A stretch of DNA of 9,094 nt, taken from positions 1 to 9,094 of the forward strand of contig CAJZGD010000100.1 in NCBI GenBank assembly GCA_915275065.1. Reading direction: 5' to 3'. The DNA comes from an uncultured Corynebacterium sp. GTDB taxonomy: Bacteria > Actinomycetota > Actinomycetes > Mycobacteriales > Mycobacteriaceae. The position numbers were made by a program, and so were the translations under genes. Shown here piece by piece: positions 1-6,365 of the stretch. The notes under the pieces were generated by a model. That model was given only the letters and a program-made list of their open reading frames with translations, was not told where the DNA came from and made no database searches. The first letter of the stretch is position 1; each line of letters starts with the position of its first letter.

Positions 1-24
1 GGCACCAGGTTGAAATTGGGTGCC
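1..24 (-). terminator. possible hairpin terminator after the DMT transporter gene
   Basis: GGCACC (1-6) and GGTGCC (19-24) form a perfect 6-bp stem around a 12-nt loop, 17 bases beyond the stop codon of the minus-strand transporter gene. A U-tract, if there is one, would lie outside the window, so the terminator role is only suggested by position. Confidence 0.25.
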
Positions 25-41
25 GGCCGGTTTGCCTTTCG

Positions 42-1151
42 TTATAGCCCTAGGAGTTCGGGGTGTTCGTGCGTGTGGTCATCATGCGGATGTTCGGCGT
101 GGAGGAATTCATGATCGTGATTGTGGCTGTTGGGGTCGGTGCCGGCCGCATGCGTGTGGGCGTGGACATGGTGATGGGTGTGCTTGTGATTATGGGTGAT
201 GATTTTGCCGCCTGAGATGTGGCTATGACTATGGGTGTGAGTATGCCCGTGTTCGTGGGTGTGTTGCAGGCCAATGGAGTCCTTTATCATGAGGTAGGTG
301 GCTGCGACCATGATTGCCAGTGCCAGCCAAAAATTCCATGCCGGTAGTTCCCGCAGGAACACCATGGAGAACAGTACGCCGAGGAAGGGGGCGATTGCGT
401 AGTAGCCGGAGGTTTTTGCGGCCCCGAGGTCTTTTTGCGCCAGGATATAGAAGTTGATGCTGAGCCCATAGGCGACGAAGCCGAGGATCATCGTGGTGAG
501 GATGGTGGCGATTGGGGGGATGGGGTTGGCGATGATGAGGGCAACTGTGAGGCTGCCGAGCCCGGAGAAAATCCCTTTGACCATGACGATTTGTTCGCTG
601 GATTTCGTGGCGAGCCTGGTGGTGCAGTTGTTTTCTATACCCCAGCACACGCAGGCGCCGAGGACGAGGAGTGAGCCGTAGTCAAGGTGGAAACCGCCGG
701 TTATGTCGAGGCTGAGGATGATGCTGGCCACGGTGACAAGCCCGATGGCGGTCCAGAGGCGGGGGGAGATGATTTCTTTGAACACCACGAGGGCGATAAG
801 AGAGGTGGCGACGATTTCAAAATTATTGAGCAAGGAGGCGTTGGCGGCGGTGGTGCGGGCAATGCCGAGCATGAGCAGAATGGGGGCGGCGATGTCCAGC
901 ACGATCATGGCGATGGTGTAGGGCAGGTCGGCGCGGGTGAGACGGTCGGCTGGGTTGGGGGTGTGGGTGATGCGGCGGCCCAGGGTGATGAGAAGCATGC
1001 CGCTGCCGGCGCCAAGGTAGAGGAAGCTTGCCATCATGGTGGGGGTGGTGGTGGCCAGGATGTGTTTGGCGGCCGGTGCGGAGAGTGCGTAGAACGCTGC
1101 CGCCAGGATGGCGAAGAGGATGGCGGTGTTTTTCTTGGATGCTGGAGGCAT
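42..1151 (-). CDS. DMT/EamA-family transporter with histidine-rich C-terminal tail
   Basis: The protein has 369 residues. Residues 8-148 and 158-290 look like two EamA repeats, each a run of about five hydrophobic helices, as in the drug/metabolite transporter superfamily. Such proteins usually end near residue 295. This one continues with a tail (297-363) containing 26 histidines, mostly as HT, HS, HN and HD alternations in three blocks. With ten helices the tail should face the cytoplasm. Histidine tails of this kind commonly bind zinc, nickel or cobalt, so metal export or metal-responsive transport is inferred, but the substrate is unknown. The start is the ATG at 1149-1151: it has AGGA seven bases upstream, and the next in-frame start upstream (GTG at 1212-1214) falls inside the probable promoter. 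The gene is transcribed divergently from glpD. The coding strand favours C-ending codons, unlike glpD and glpK. Confidence 0.85.
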   Translation of the reverse strand: MPPASKKNTAILFAILAAAFYALSAPAAKHILATTTPTMMASFLYLGAGSGMLLITLGRRITHTPNPADRLTRADLPYTIAMIVLDIAAPILLMLGIARTTAANASLLNNFEIVATSLIALVVFKEIISPRLWTAIGLVTVASIILSLDITGGFHLDYGSLLVLGACVCWGIENNCTTRLATKSSEQIVMVKGIFSGLGSLTVALIIANPIPPIATILTTMILGFVAYGLSINFYILAQKDLGAAKTSGYYAIAPFLGVLFSMVFLRELPAWNFWLALAIMVAATYLMIKDSIGLQHTHEHGHTHTHSHSHISGGKIITHNHKHTHHHVHAHTHAAGTDPNSHNHDHEFLHAEHPHDDHTHEHPELLGL

Positions 1152-1174
1152 GCCGTATTCCTGCCTGGTTGAGG

Positions 1175-1194
1175 TTGTGAACAATGAAAATTGT
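1175..1194. promoter_or_regulatory. clustered TTGT/ACAA inverted repeats, possible operator
   Basis: TTGT (1175-1178) is separated by two bases from ACAAT (1181-1185), which pairs across GAAA with ATTGT (1190-1194). The cluster covers the predicted start site and -10 box of the transporter gene, the usual place for a repressor site. I do not recognise a known regulator's consensus. AT-rich palindromes this short also occur by chance. Confidence 0.25.
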
Positions 1195-1218
1195 AGATTG
1201 TGGGCGAGACTCACACAA
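1190..1218 (-). promoter_or_regulatory. probable promoter of the DMT transporter gene
   Basis: Read on the minus strand, TTGTGT (1218-1213) and TACAAT (1195-1190) are separated by 17 bases and fit a vegetative sigma-A type -35/-10 pair. Transcription would start near 1183, leaving a leader of about 32 bases with an AGGA ribosome site. The position rules out the upstream GTG at 1212-1214 as the translation start. Confidence 0.5.
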
Positions 1219-1248
1219 GAATTGCTAGCCTGATTGGGTGGGAGCCTT

Positions 1249-1254
1249 TAAACT
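1249..1254 (+). promoter_or_regulatory. possible -10 box for the glpD operon
   Basis: TAAACT fits the corynebacterial -10 pattern TANANT and lies 33 bases before the glpD start codon. No good -35 box stands at 16-18 bases; TTGCTA at 1222-1227 is 21 bases away. A weak or activator-dependent promoter would look like this, but the call is tentative. Confidence 0.25.
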
Positions 1255-1287
1255 GGGAAACTAGTAACCAGGTAAGGAGCATGGTCC

Positions 1288-3000
1288 ATGGTGAGTTGGA
1301 ATCCTGCGTATTTTTCCCAGGCGTGGGCGGAGTTTGGGGCGCAGCATTTTGATGTGTGTGTTATTGGTGGGGGTTCCGTGGGGGCGGGTGCAGCGTTAGA
1401 TGCCGCGAGTAGGGGGTTGAAAGTTGCAGTTGTGGAGGCGCGGGATTTTGCCTCTGGTACGAGTTCGCGGTCGTCGAAAATGTTTCATGGCGGGTTGCGG
1501 TATTTAGCGATGCTAGATTTTCGGCTGGTGGCGGAGTCGTTGCGGGAGCGGGAACTTTCGATGTCGACGTTGGCGCCGCATTTGGTGAAACCGTTGCGGT
1601 TTATTTTCCCACTGACGCATAAGGTGTGGGAGCGGCCGTATATGGCGTCGGGGTTTGCGTTGTATGACCTGATGGGTGGGGCGAAGTCTGTGCCTATGCA
1701 GAAGCATTTGTCGCGGGCGGGTACGTTGCGGTTGGCTCCTGGGTTGAAAGATGATGTGGTAGTTGGTGGGGTGCGGTATTTTGACACGCTTGTCGACGAC
1801 GCCCGCCACACGTTGACGGTGTTGCGTACGGCCGCGGAGTTGGGGGCGGTTGTTCGGTCGTCGACGCAGGTGGTGGGGTTGACGAAGGTGGGGAGTCGGG
1901 TTGTGGGGGCAAGGTTATTGGACACCGACACGGGTTCGGAGACCACATTATCGGCGGATGTGTTTATTAATGCCACTGGGGTGTGGACGGAGGAGATTCA
2001 TAAGCTTGCTGGGGTGACGGGGCCGTTTACGGTGCGGGCGTCGAAGGGGGTGCATATTGTGGTGCCGCGTGATTGTTTGGATGCGGATGCTGCGTTGTGT
2101 TTTGTGACCGAGAAGTCGGTGTTGTTTGTGATCCCGTGGGGGGAGTATTGGATTATTGGTACGACCGATACTGATTGGGATAAGAATTTGGCGTATCCGG
2201 CGGCAACCCGGGCGGACATTGACTATATTTTGGCGCATGTGAATGAGAAGGTGCGGCATCCGATCACGGTGGCGGATATTGTGGGCGTGTATTCGGGGTT
2301 GCGGCCGTTAGTGAGTGGGACGTCTGAGTCCACCACGAATTTGTCCCGTAACCATGCGGTGGCGCGGGTGGCGCCCGGGTTGGTGTCTGTGGCTGGTGGG
2401 AAGTACACCACCTACCGGGTTATTGGTCGGGATGCTGTTGCGGCGGCGGTGCAGGATATTCGGGGCCGAATGGTACCGGAGTCTGTGACGGATGCCACGC
2501 CGTTGTTGGGGGCGGAGCGGTATCAGGCTGTGGCGAATCACACCCCGGCGCTGGCTCACCAATATGGGTTGACGACGGTGCAGGTTGAGCATTTATTGGG
2601 AAGGTACGGGTCGTTGGTGCGGGAGGTGCTGTCCTTGGGGGTGAGTGATCCCGCCCTGTTGGCCCCGATTCCGGGTGCGCCTCGGTATTTGCTGGTTGAG
2701 GCGGTGTATGCGGTCACGCATGAGGGGGCGTTGCATGTGGCGGACATTCTTGAGCGGCGGCTGCGGATCGCCATGGAGTATGGGCATCGGGGGGTGGAGT
2801 GCGCGGCGCCGATTGCCCAGGTGGTGGCCCCATATTTGGGGTGGTCGGCTGCGGATATTGCCGCTGAGGTCGATGGTTATGCCGCAACGGTTGCGGCGTT
2901 ATTATCCGCGGAGCAGGAGGCGACCGATGCTGGGGCCAACGATATGGTGGTTCGGGTGTCGGATCCCCGGGGTCGGATTGATGTGAGTCAGGATAGGTGA
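1288..3000 (+). CDS. glpD: aerobic glycerol-3-phosphate dehydrogenase
   Basis: This FAD enzyme oxidises sn-glycerol 3-phosphate to dihydroxyacetone phosphate at the cytoplasmic face of the membrane and passes electrons to the quinone pool. The 570 residues match the family length. The N-terminal dinucleotide fold shows GGGSVG at 27-32, with Glu50 closing the second strand. The family block TSSRSSKMFHGGLRYL follows at 58-73, and YSGLRPL with Arg339 sits in the substrate region. The C-terminal DAO_C-like domain covers roughly 420-540. The start at 1288 is supported by AAGGAG (1274-1279) eight bases upstream. The ATG at 1281 is in another frame and too close to that site. glpK begins three bases after the stop, so the two genes are surely cotranscribed. 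Codons end strongly in G or T: 43 of the first 50. Confidence 0.97.
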   Translation: MVSWNPAYFSQAWAEFGAQHFDVCVIGGGSVGAGAALDAASRGLKVAVVEARDFASGTSSRSSKMFHGGLRYLAMLDFRLVAESLRERELSMSTLAPHLVKPLRFIFPLTHKVWERPYMASGFALYDLMGGAKSVPMQKHLSRAGTLRLAPGLKDDVVVGGVRYFDTLVDDARHTLTVLRTAAELGAVVRSSTQVVGLTKVGSRVVGARLLDTDTGSETTLSADVFINATGVWTEEIHKLAGVTGPFTVRASKGVHIVVPRDCLDADAALCFVTEKSVLFVIPWGEYWIIGTTDTDWDKNLAYPAATRADIDYILAHVNEKVRHPITVADIVGVYSGLRPLVSGTSESTTNLSRNHAVARVAPGLVSVAGGKYTTYRVIGRDAVAAAVQDIRGRMVPESVTDATPLLGAERYQAVANHTPALAHQYGLTTVQVEHLLGRYGSLVREVLSLGVSDPALLAPIPGAPRYLLVEAVYAVTHEGALHVADILERRLRIAMEYGHRGVECAAPIAQVVAPYLGWSAADIAAEVDGYAATVAALLSAEQEATDAGANDMVVRVSDPRGRIDVSQDR

Positions 3001-3003
3001 AAC

Positions 3004-4515
3004 ATGTTTATTGCTGCTATTGACCAGGGCACAACGTCGACTCGGTGTGTCATTTTTGATGCGGATTTTTCGGTGGTGGGGGTGGGCCAGTATGAGCACG
3101 AGCAGATTTTTCCGCATAAGGGGTGGGTGGAGCATGATCCGGTGGAGATTTGGGATAATGTGCGACTGAGTGTTGCGGCCGCGTTAGCTGAGGCGAATGT
3201 GGCCCGGGAAGACATTGCCGCGGTGGGGATTACGAATCAGCGGGAAACGACGGTGGTGTGGAATCGGCATACGGGGAAGCCGGTGTGCCATGCGATTGTG
3301 TGGCAGGATACTCGGACAACAAAGTTGTGTGAGGAGTTAGCTGCCGCTGGTGGGGGCGCGGATCGGTGGCGGGAGACCACGGGGTTGTTGGTGAATTCGT
3401 ATTCGTCCGGCCCGAAGTTGCGGTGGATTTTAGATAATGTGCCGCACGCTAGGGAGCAGGCGCTGGCGGGGGATTTGCTGTTTGGGACGATGGACACGTG
3501 GTTGTTGTGGAATTTGACGGGTGGCGCGGCCGGCGACCAGGGGAAACCCGCAATGCATGTGACGGATGTGACGAATGCGTCGCGGACGTTGCTGATGGAT
3601 ATCCGGTCGTTGCAGTGGGATGCGGACATTTGTGCGGAGCTGGGGATTCCCATGAGCATGCTGCCGAAGATCTGTCCTAGTGTGGGGGAGTTCGGGCAGG
3701 TACGGCAGCGGGGCGTGTTGGCCGGGGTACCGATCGCTGGGGTGTTGGGGGATCAGCAGTCGGCAATGTTTGGGCAGGCGTGTTTTTCCCCGGGGGATGC
3801 GAAAAACACGTATGGTACGGGATTGTTTTTGCTGCTCAATACGGGTATGGAGCCGAAATGGAGTGAGAATGGGCTGATCACAACGGTGTGCTACCAGATT
3901 CGGGGGCAGCGGCCGGTGTATGCGTTGGAGGGGTCGGTGGCTATCGGTGGGGCGTTAGTGCAGTGGTTGCGGGATAATTTGGGGATTATTCGTGACGCCT
4001 CCGAGGTGGAGGAGTTAGCGTTGCAGGTGCCGGATAATGGTGGGGTGTATATTGTGCCGGCGTTTTCGGGGTTGTTTGCGCCTCGGTGGCGGCCGGATGC
4101 GCGGGGGGTGATTGTCGGGTTGACGCGGTTTGCGAACAAGTGCCACTTAGCGCGGGCGGCGTTGGAGGCGACAGCGTTTCAAACGAAAGAGGTGGTGGAT
4201 GCGATGGTGGCGGATTCCGGGGTGCCGCTTACCCAGTTGAAGGTGGATGGGGGGATGGTGCGGAATAATTTATTGATGCAGTTTCAGGCGGATGTGGTGT
4301 GCACGGATGTGGTGCGGCCGCGGCTGATTGAGACTACCGCATTGGGGGCAGCGTTCGCGGCTGGGTTGAGTGTGGGGTTGGTGCAGGATTTAGCACAGTT
4401 GCGGAATCAGAGTCGGCCGGAAAAAACCTGGTCGCCCAGGCGGACGCCGCAAGAGGTTGCGATGTTATATTCGGAATGGAACCGAGCTGTAGAACGAACC
4501 TATGATTGGGAATGA
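3004..4515 (+). CDS. glpK: glycerol kinase
   Basis: The enzyme transfers phosphate from ATP to glycerol in the cytoplasm, making the substrate of the upstream GlpD. The 503 residues match the usual length of this FGGY kinase. Family signs are the phosphate-binding start DQGTTSTR (7-14), NQRETT with Arg80-Glu81 for glycerol binding, IVWQDTR near 100, GDQQSA with the catalytic Asp250, and the GGM and TTALGAA blocks of the second FGGY domain. The segment before GDQQ reads RQRGVLAGVPIAG. Compared with the Escherichia coli enzyme it lacks the Gly and Arg residues that bind the inhibitor fructose 1,6-bisphosphate, and it has no histidine of the kind phosphorylated by HPr in Firmicutes. Control is therefore probably transcriptional (inference). 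It starts three bases after glpD, using the purine-rich AGGATAGG at the end of that gene as ribosome site. Confidence 0.97.
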   Translation: MFIAAIDQGTTSTRCVIFDADFSVVGVGQYEHEQIFPHKGWVEHDPVEIWDNVRLSVAAALAEANVAREDIAAVGITNQRETTVVWNRHTGKPVCHAIVWQDTRTTKLCEELAAAGGGADRWRETTGLLVNSYSSGPKLRWILDNVPHAREQALAGDLLFGTMDTWLLWNLTGGAAGDQGKPAMHVTDVTNASRTLLMDIRSLQWDADICAELGIPMSMLPKICPSVGEFGQVRQRGVLAGVPIAGVLGDQQSAMFGQACFSPGDAKNTYGTGLFLLLNTGMEPKWSENGLITTVCYQIRGQRPVYALEGSVAIGGALVQWLRDNLGIIRDASEVEELALQVPDNGGVYIVPAFSGLFAPRWRPDARGVIVGLTRFANKCHLARAALEATAFQTKEVVDAMVADSGVPLTQLKVDGGMVRNNLLMQFQADVVCTDVVRPRLIETTALGAAFAAGLSVGLVQDLAQLRNQSRPEKTWSPRRTPQEVAMLYSEWNRAVERTYDWE

Positions 4516-4534
4516 TGAAAAGGAGTGTTTTCTT

Positions 4535-4849
4535 ATGGAGAATCGGGAACAGTTGTATCGGGCGGTGCACCCGGAGGGGACGCATTTAGCGGCATCGAAA
4601 GATACGGAAGGCTCGTATCGGGGTGTGCTGCTTGATAATGAAACAAACCGGGTGGTAGGCCAGGCGGAATTCGTGCTGGTTGAACCAGAACCCGAGCCGG
4701 AGCCGCCGGTGGTGATGCCCCCACAAGCGGTGGTGCCGGTAGCGCCACCGGAATCGCAATCTGGTGGCATGCCGGCGTGGATGATTGCGGTGGCGTCAGT
4801 GTTGAGCACGCTCATTGCGATGAGACTGCTCACGTGGCTGCGTCGTTAG
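4535..4849 (+). CDS. small proline-rich single-helix membrane protein of the glp operon
   Basis: I do not recognise this 104-residue protein. Residues 1-49 are polar and probably form a small folded unit. An EPEPEPE run leads into a proline- and valine-rich linker (51-72). Residues 79-98 form one hydrophobic helix, followed by WLRR at the end. There is no N-terminal signal peptide, so it is either tail-anchored with the N-terminal part in the cytoplasm or, given the basic C-terminus, inserted the other way. AAAAGGAG (4518-4525) is nine bases before the ATG at 4535 and supports that start over the in-frame ATG at 4502, which overlaps glpK. Only 19 bases separate it from the glpK stop and a hairpin follows directly, so it is the last gene of the operon. 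A role in organising or regulating glycerol enzymes at the membrane is only a guess from position. Confidence 0.8.
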   Translation: MENREQLYRAVHPEGTHLAASKDTEGSYRGVLLDNETNRVVGQAEFVLVEPEPEPEPPVVMPPQAVVPVAPPESQSGGMPAWMIAVASVLSTLIAMRLLTWLRR

Positions 4850-4850
4850 A

Positions 4851-4894
4851 ATAAGGAAAGGCTCACACCATGGTTGATGTGGTGTGAACCTTAT
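4851..4894. terminator. bidirectional terminator between the glp operon and tRNA-Pro
   Basis: TCACACCA (4863-4870) pairs perfectly with TGGTGTGA (4880-4887) around a 9-nt loop. ATAAGG (4851-4856) pairs with CCTTAT (4889-4894), extending the structure across a small internal loop. The convergent small gene and tRNA end on either side. On the minus strand the inner stem is followed by GCCTTTCCTTATTCT, a fair U-rich tail. On the plus strand the tail is AACCTTATGTTGT, which is weaker. Confidence 0.65.
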
Positions 4895-4898
4895 GTTG

Positions 4899-4972
4899 TC
4901 GGACTGACAGGATTTGAACCTGCGACCCCTTAACCCCCAGTCAAGTGCGCTACCAAACTGCGCCACAGTCCG
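4899..4972 (-). tRNA. tRNA-Pro, anticodon GGG
   Basis: The minus strand folds into a full cloverleaf. The acceptor stem CGGACTG/CAGTCCG has 7 perfect pairs. The D arm is GCGC/GCGC around AGTTTGGTA. The anticodon stem is CTTGA/TTAAG with loop CTGGGGG, which gives anticodon GGG at 34-36. The T arm is GCAGG/CCTGT around TTCAAAT. The discriminator is A (4899). CCA is not encoded, so the enzyme must add it. Anticodon GGG reads CCC and CCU codons. Confidence 0.96.
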
Positions 4973-4975
4973 AGT

Positions 4976-4990
4976 GTCGCTTTTGGCGAC
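4976..4990 (-). other. small hairpin in the tRNA-Pro 5' leader
   Basis: On the minus strand GTCGC-CAAAA-GCGAC forms a perfect 5-bp stem with a 5-nt loop, three bases before the mature tRNA. Its first base coincides with the predicted transcription start near 4990. It could shield the precursor's 5' end or affect RNase P cleavage, or be incidental. It lacks a U-tract, so it is a poor terminator for the upstream hydrolase gene. Confidence 0.35.
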
Positions 4991-4996
4991 TTGTTT

Positions 4997-5026
4997 AGGT
5001 TACATCATGAGGCCCCAAAGCGCCAA
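4997..5026 (-). promoter_or_regulatory. probable promoter of tRNA-Pro
   Basis: Read on the minus strand, TTGGCG (5026-5021) and TAACCT (5002-4997) are 18 bases apart. The predicted start is about 17 bases before the mature tRNA. It lies within the 64-base gap after the hydrolase gene, so the tRNA is probably transcribed independently, perhaps with some read-through. Confidence 0.4.
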
Positions 5027-5036
5027 CCGGGGGCGT

Positions 5037-6230
5037 TTATGCTGGTTGCACGTCCTCAATGATGATGCCGTGGGTGAGCATGGCCTGGATCTCGTTATCG
5101 TTGGCGGCGGCGAGGAGTTCCATGCGGTCGGTGTCGGTGAGCTGGTCGCCGATGAGGGCGATTTCGCGGCGCAGGTGAATGGTGGCGGATTCGGTGACGA
5201 TGCGGGAAACCGTGACAGCAACATCATCCAGTGTGGTGATGCGGGATTCGTTGGCGGCCACCCGAATGGCCTGGCTGGTGGCGGCGGCCAGTGCGGTGAG
5301 AATAAGCGAGGTGGGGGCCACCCCCAGGTTTCGGCCGCCATGGGCTTTATCCCGGTCGGTGTACAGCGTGTGGGTGCCGGTGCGAACAACGTCGGTAAAC
5401 CGGCCGGCCTTGGTGGTGCGGGAAATAGCCACCCCCTCGGGGATCACATCGGCTGCGGTGGGGGCAGTGTCCGGGATGAGGTACTGCTGCGACCAGGTGG
5501 CAATCATGCGGGCCGCCGCCGCGGCGGTGCCCGGTTTGGTGAGGAGATGATCCGCCTTATTCAAGGTAACAAGGGACTTGGGGTAGCGGGTGGTGCGGTA
5601 AATGTTTTGCGCGTTGTCGATACCCACGGTTTGGTCGATGGGGGAGTGCAGAATGAGCAGGGGTTTCCGCAGTCGGGGCAGGTAGGATTCGGGGTTGGTT
5701 TCAGCCAGGTCCTCTAGGAACTCCCGGGAAATCGTGATATCGCGGCCCCCAAGGGTGAGCGTGACCGCCCCGGTGGCGTCCACCTCACTGATCCGGTCGG
5801 CAAAGTGCAGGACCGCGTGGGCCGGATCAAACGGGGCGCCAATGGTCGCCACCGCTTTGAGATCCTTGATGCTGGTTGCGGCCTTAAGCGCGGCGGCGCC
5901 GCCGAGGGAATGACCGATGAGCAGCTGGGGGGTGCGGTAATTGTCGGCGAGCCACTGGTGGGCGCTGATGATATCGGCCACGTTTTCACTGAAACAGGTT
6001 TCATGAAAATCACCTGTGGATTGGCCCAGCCCAGGAAAATCAAACCGGAGGCAGGCGATGGACTGCTCGGCGAGGGTTTTACTCACCCGGGCTGCCGCGG
6101 GGGTGAACCGAGAGCCAGTAAAACAGTGGGCAAAAAGGGCGTAGGCGACCGGTTCGGTGTCGGGCATGTCAATGGTGCCGGCCATGGTGTGGCCGGCGGA
6201 ACTGGGCAGCTGAACACTGATCGAATGCAT
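5037..6230 (-). CDS. alpha/beta hydrolase fused to a cysteine-less OsmC-like domain
   Basis: The protein has 397 residues. Residues 1-250 are an alpha/beta hydrolase: the strand before a likely oxyanion loop AHCFTGS (34-40), the nucleophile elbow GHSLGG with Ser108, probable acid Asp199 (SPIDQTV) and His228 (KADHLL). Residues 255-397 resemble OsmC/Ohr, including the HGGRNLGVAPTSLILTALAAATS block (297-319). Fusions of this kind are known as bifunctional alpha/beta hydrolase/OsmC proteins. OsmC peroxidases reduce organic hydroperoxides with two cysteines. Here the expected ACTS cysteine is Ala317 and the expected DKCPVH cysteine is Asn379. The only cysteines (36, 60, 79) lie in the hydrolase half, so peroxidase activity is unlikely. 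The hydrolase substrate is unknown. The start ATG at 6228-6230 has a weak AAAGAGA upstream. The gene is divergent from secA2, as I recall for a related hydrolase in C. glutamicum. Confidence 0.9.
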   Translation of the reverse strand: MHSISVQLPSSAGHTMAGTIDMPDTEPVAYALFAHCFTGSRFTPAAARVSKTLAEQSIACLRFDFPGLGQSTGDFHETCFSENVADIISAHQWLADNYRTPQLLIGHSLGGAAALKAATSIKDLKAVATIGAPFDPAHAVLHFADRISEVDATGAVTLTLGGRDITISREFLEDLAETNPESYLPRLRKPLLILHSPIDQTVGIDNAQNIYRTTRYPKSLVTLNKADHLLTKPGTAAAAARMIATWSQQYLIPDTAPTAADVIPEGVAISRTTKAGRFTDVVRTGTHTLYTDRDKAHGGRNLGVAPTSLILTALAAATSQAIRVAANESRITTLDDVAVTVSRIVTESATIHLRREIALIGDQLTDTDRMELLAAANDNEIQAMLTHGIIIEDVQPA

Positions 6231-6300
6231 GAGTATCGTTCTCTTTCGTAGGGGCGGAAAAATCGCATCACTAGCTTAGGACATAATCGGGGGCTGATAA

Positions 6301-6306
6301 ATTCTA
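6301..6306 (-). promoter_or_regulatory. possible -10 box of the hydrolase/OsmC gene
   Basis: On the minus strand TAGAAT fits TANANT and would place transcription start about 65 bases before the hydrolase ATG. No convincing -35 box is seen at the right distance. It lies in the 135-base divergent gap shared with secA2. Confidence 0.25.
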
Positions 6307-6330
6307 CGGTGTTGCGATTACTATTAAGGA

Positions 6331-6336
6331 TAAATT
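6331..6336 (+). promoter_or_regulatory. possible -10 box of secA2
   Basis: TAAATT fits TANANT and would give a leader of about 23 bases before the GTG start. The nearest -35-like element, TTGCGA at 6312-6317, is only 13 bases away, so the assignment is weak. Confidence 0.25.
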
Positions 6337-6353
6337 TAAGATGCGACGGTATG

Positions 6354-6359
6354 AGGAGG
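6354..6359 (+). promoter_or_regulatory. ribosome binding site that fixes the secA2 start
   Basis: AGGAGG is a perfect Shine-Dalgarno core. It is six bases before GTG 6366 but only three before GTG 6363, and it overlaps the codons following ATG 6351. It therefore selects GTG 6366, giving a protein that begins MAGFDWFW, as remembered for C. glutamicum SecA2. Confidence 0.75.
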
Positions 6360-6365
6360 CATGTG

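Noticed and set aside
60..262. Short GTG/CAC-rich periodicity as a tandem repeat or CRISPR-like array
   Set aside because: It is the coding sequence of the histidine tail; units are irregular and there are no spacer-repeat boundaries.
687..1172. 161-codon open frame on the plus strand, rich in Gly, Asp and Glu
   Set aside because: It is the antisense of the transporter gene; its composition follows from C-ending codons on the other strand, and it has no recognisable fold or ribosome site.
1152..1214. Upstream GTG start (1212-1214) adding 21 residues to the transporter
   Set aside because: It lies within the predicted -35 region and has no ribosome site at usable distance; the extra residues are unlike an EamA N-terminus.
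1199..1215. TGTG...CACA element resembling a GlxR/CRP site near the glpD promoter
   Set aside because: The spacer is one base too long for TGTG-N8-CACA and the left half reads TGTGG, so the match is too poor to call.
1281..1283. ATG immediately after the AAGGAG site before glpD
   Set aside because: It is in a different frame from glpD and only one base from the ribosome site.
4914..5717. 267-codon plus-strand open frame
   Set aside because: It starts inside the tRNA-Pro and runs antisense to the hydrolase/OsmC gene, whose motifs clearly define the real coding strand.
6278..6300. ATTATGTCC on the minus strand as half of a dif site
   Set aside because: No matching XerC arm lies 6 bases away, so it does not form a 28-bp dif.
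6309..6365. Longer N-terminus for SecA2 from 6309 or 6351
   Set aside because: AGGAGG at 6354-6359 would lie inside the coding region, while GTG 6366 gives the expected MAGFDWFW start and 763-residue length.
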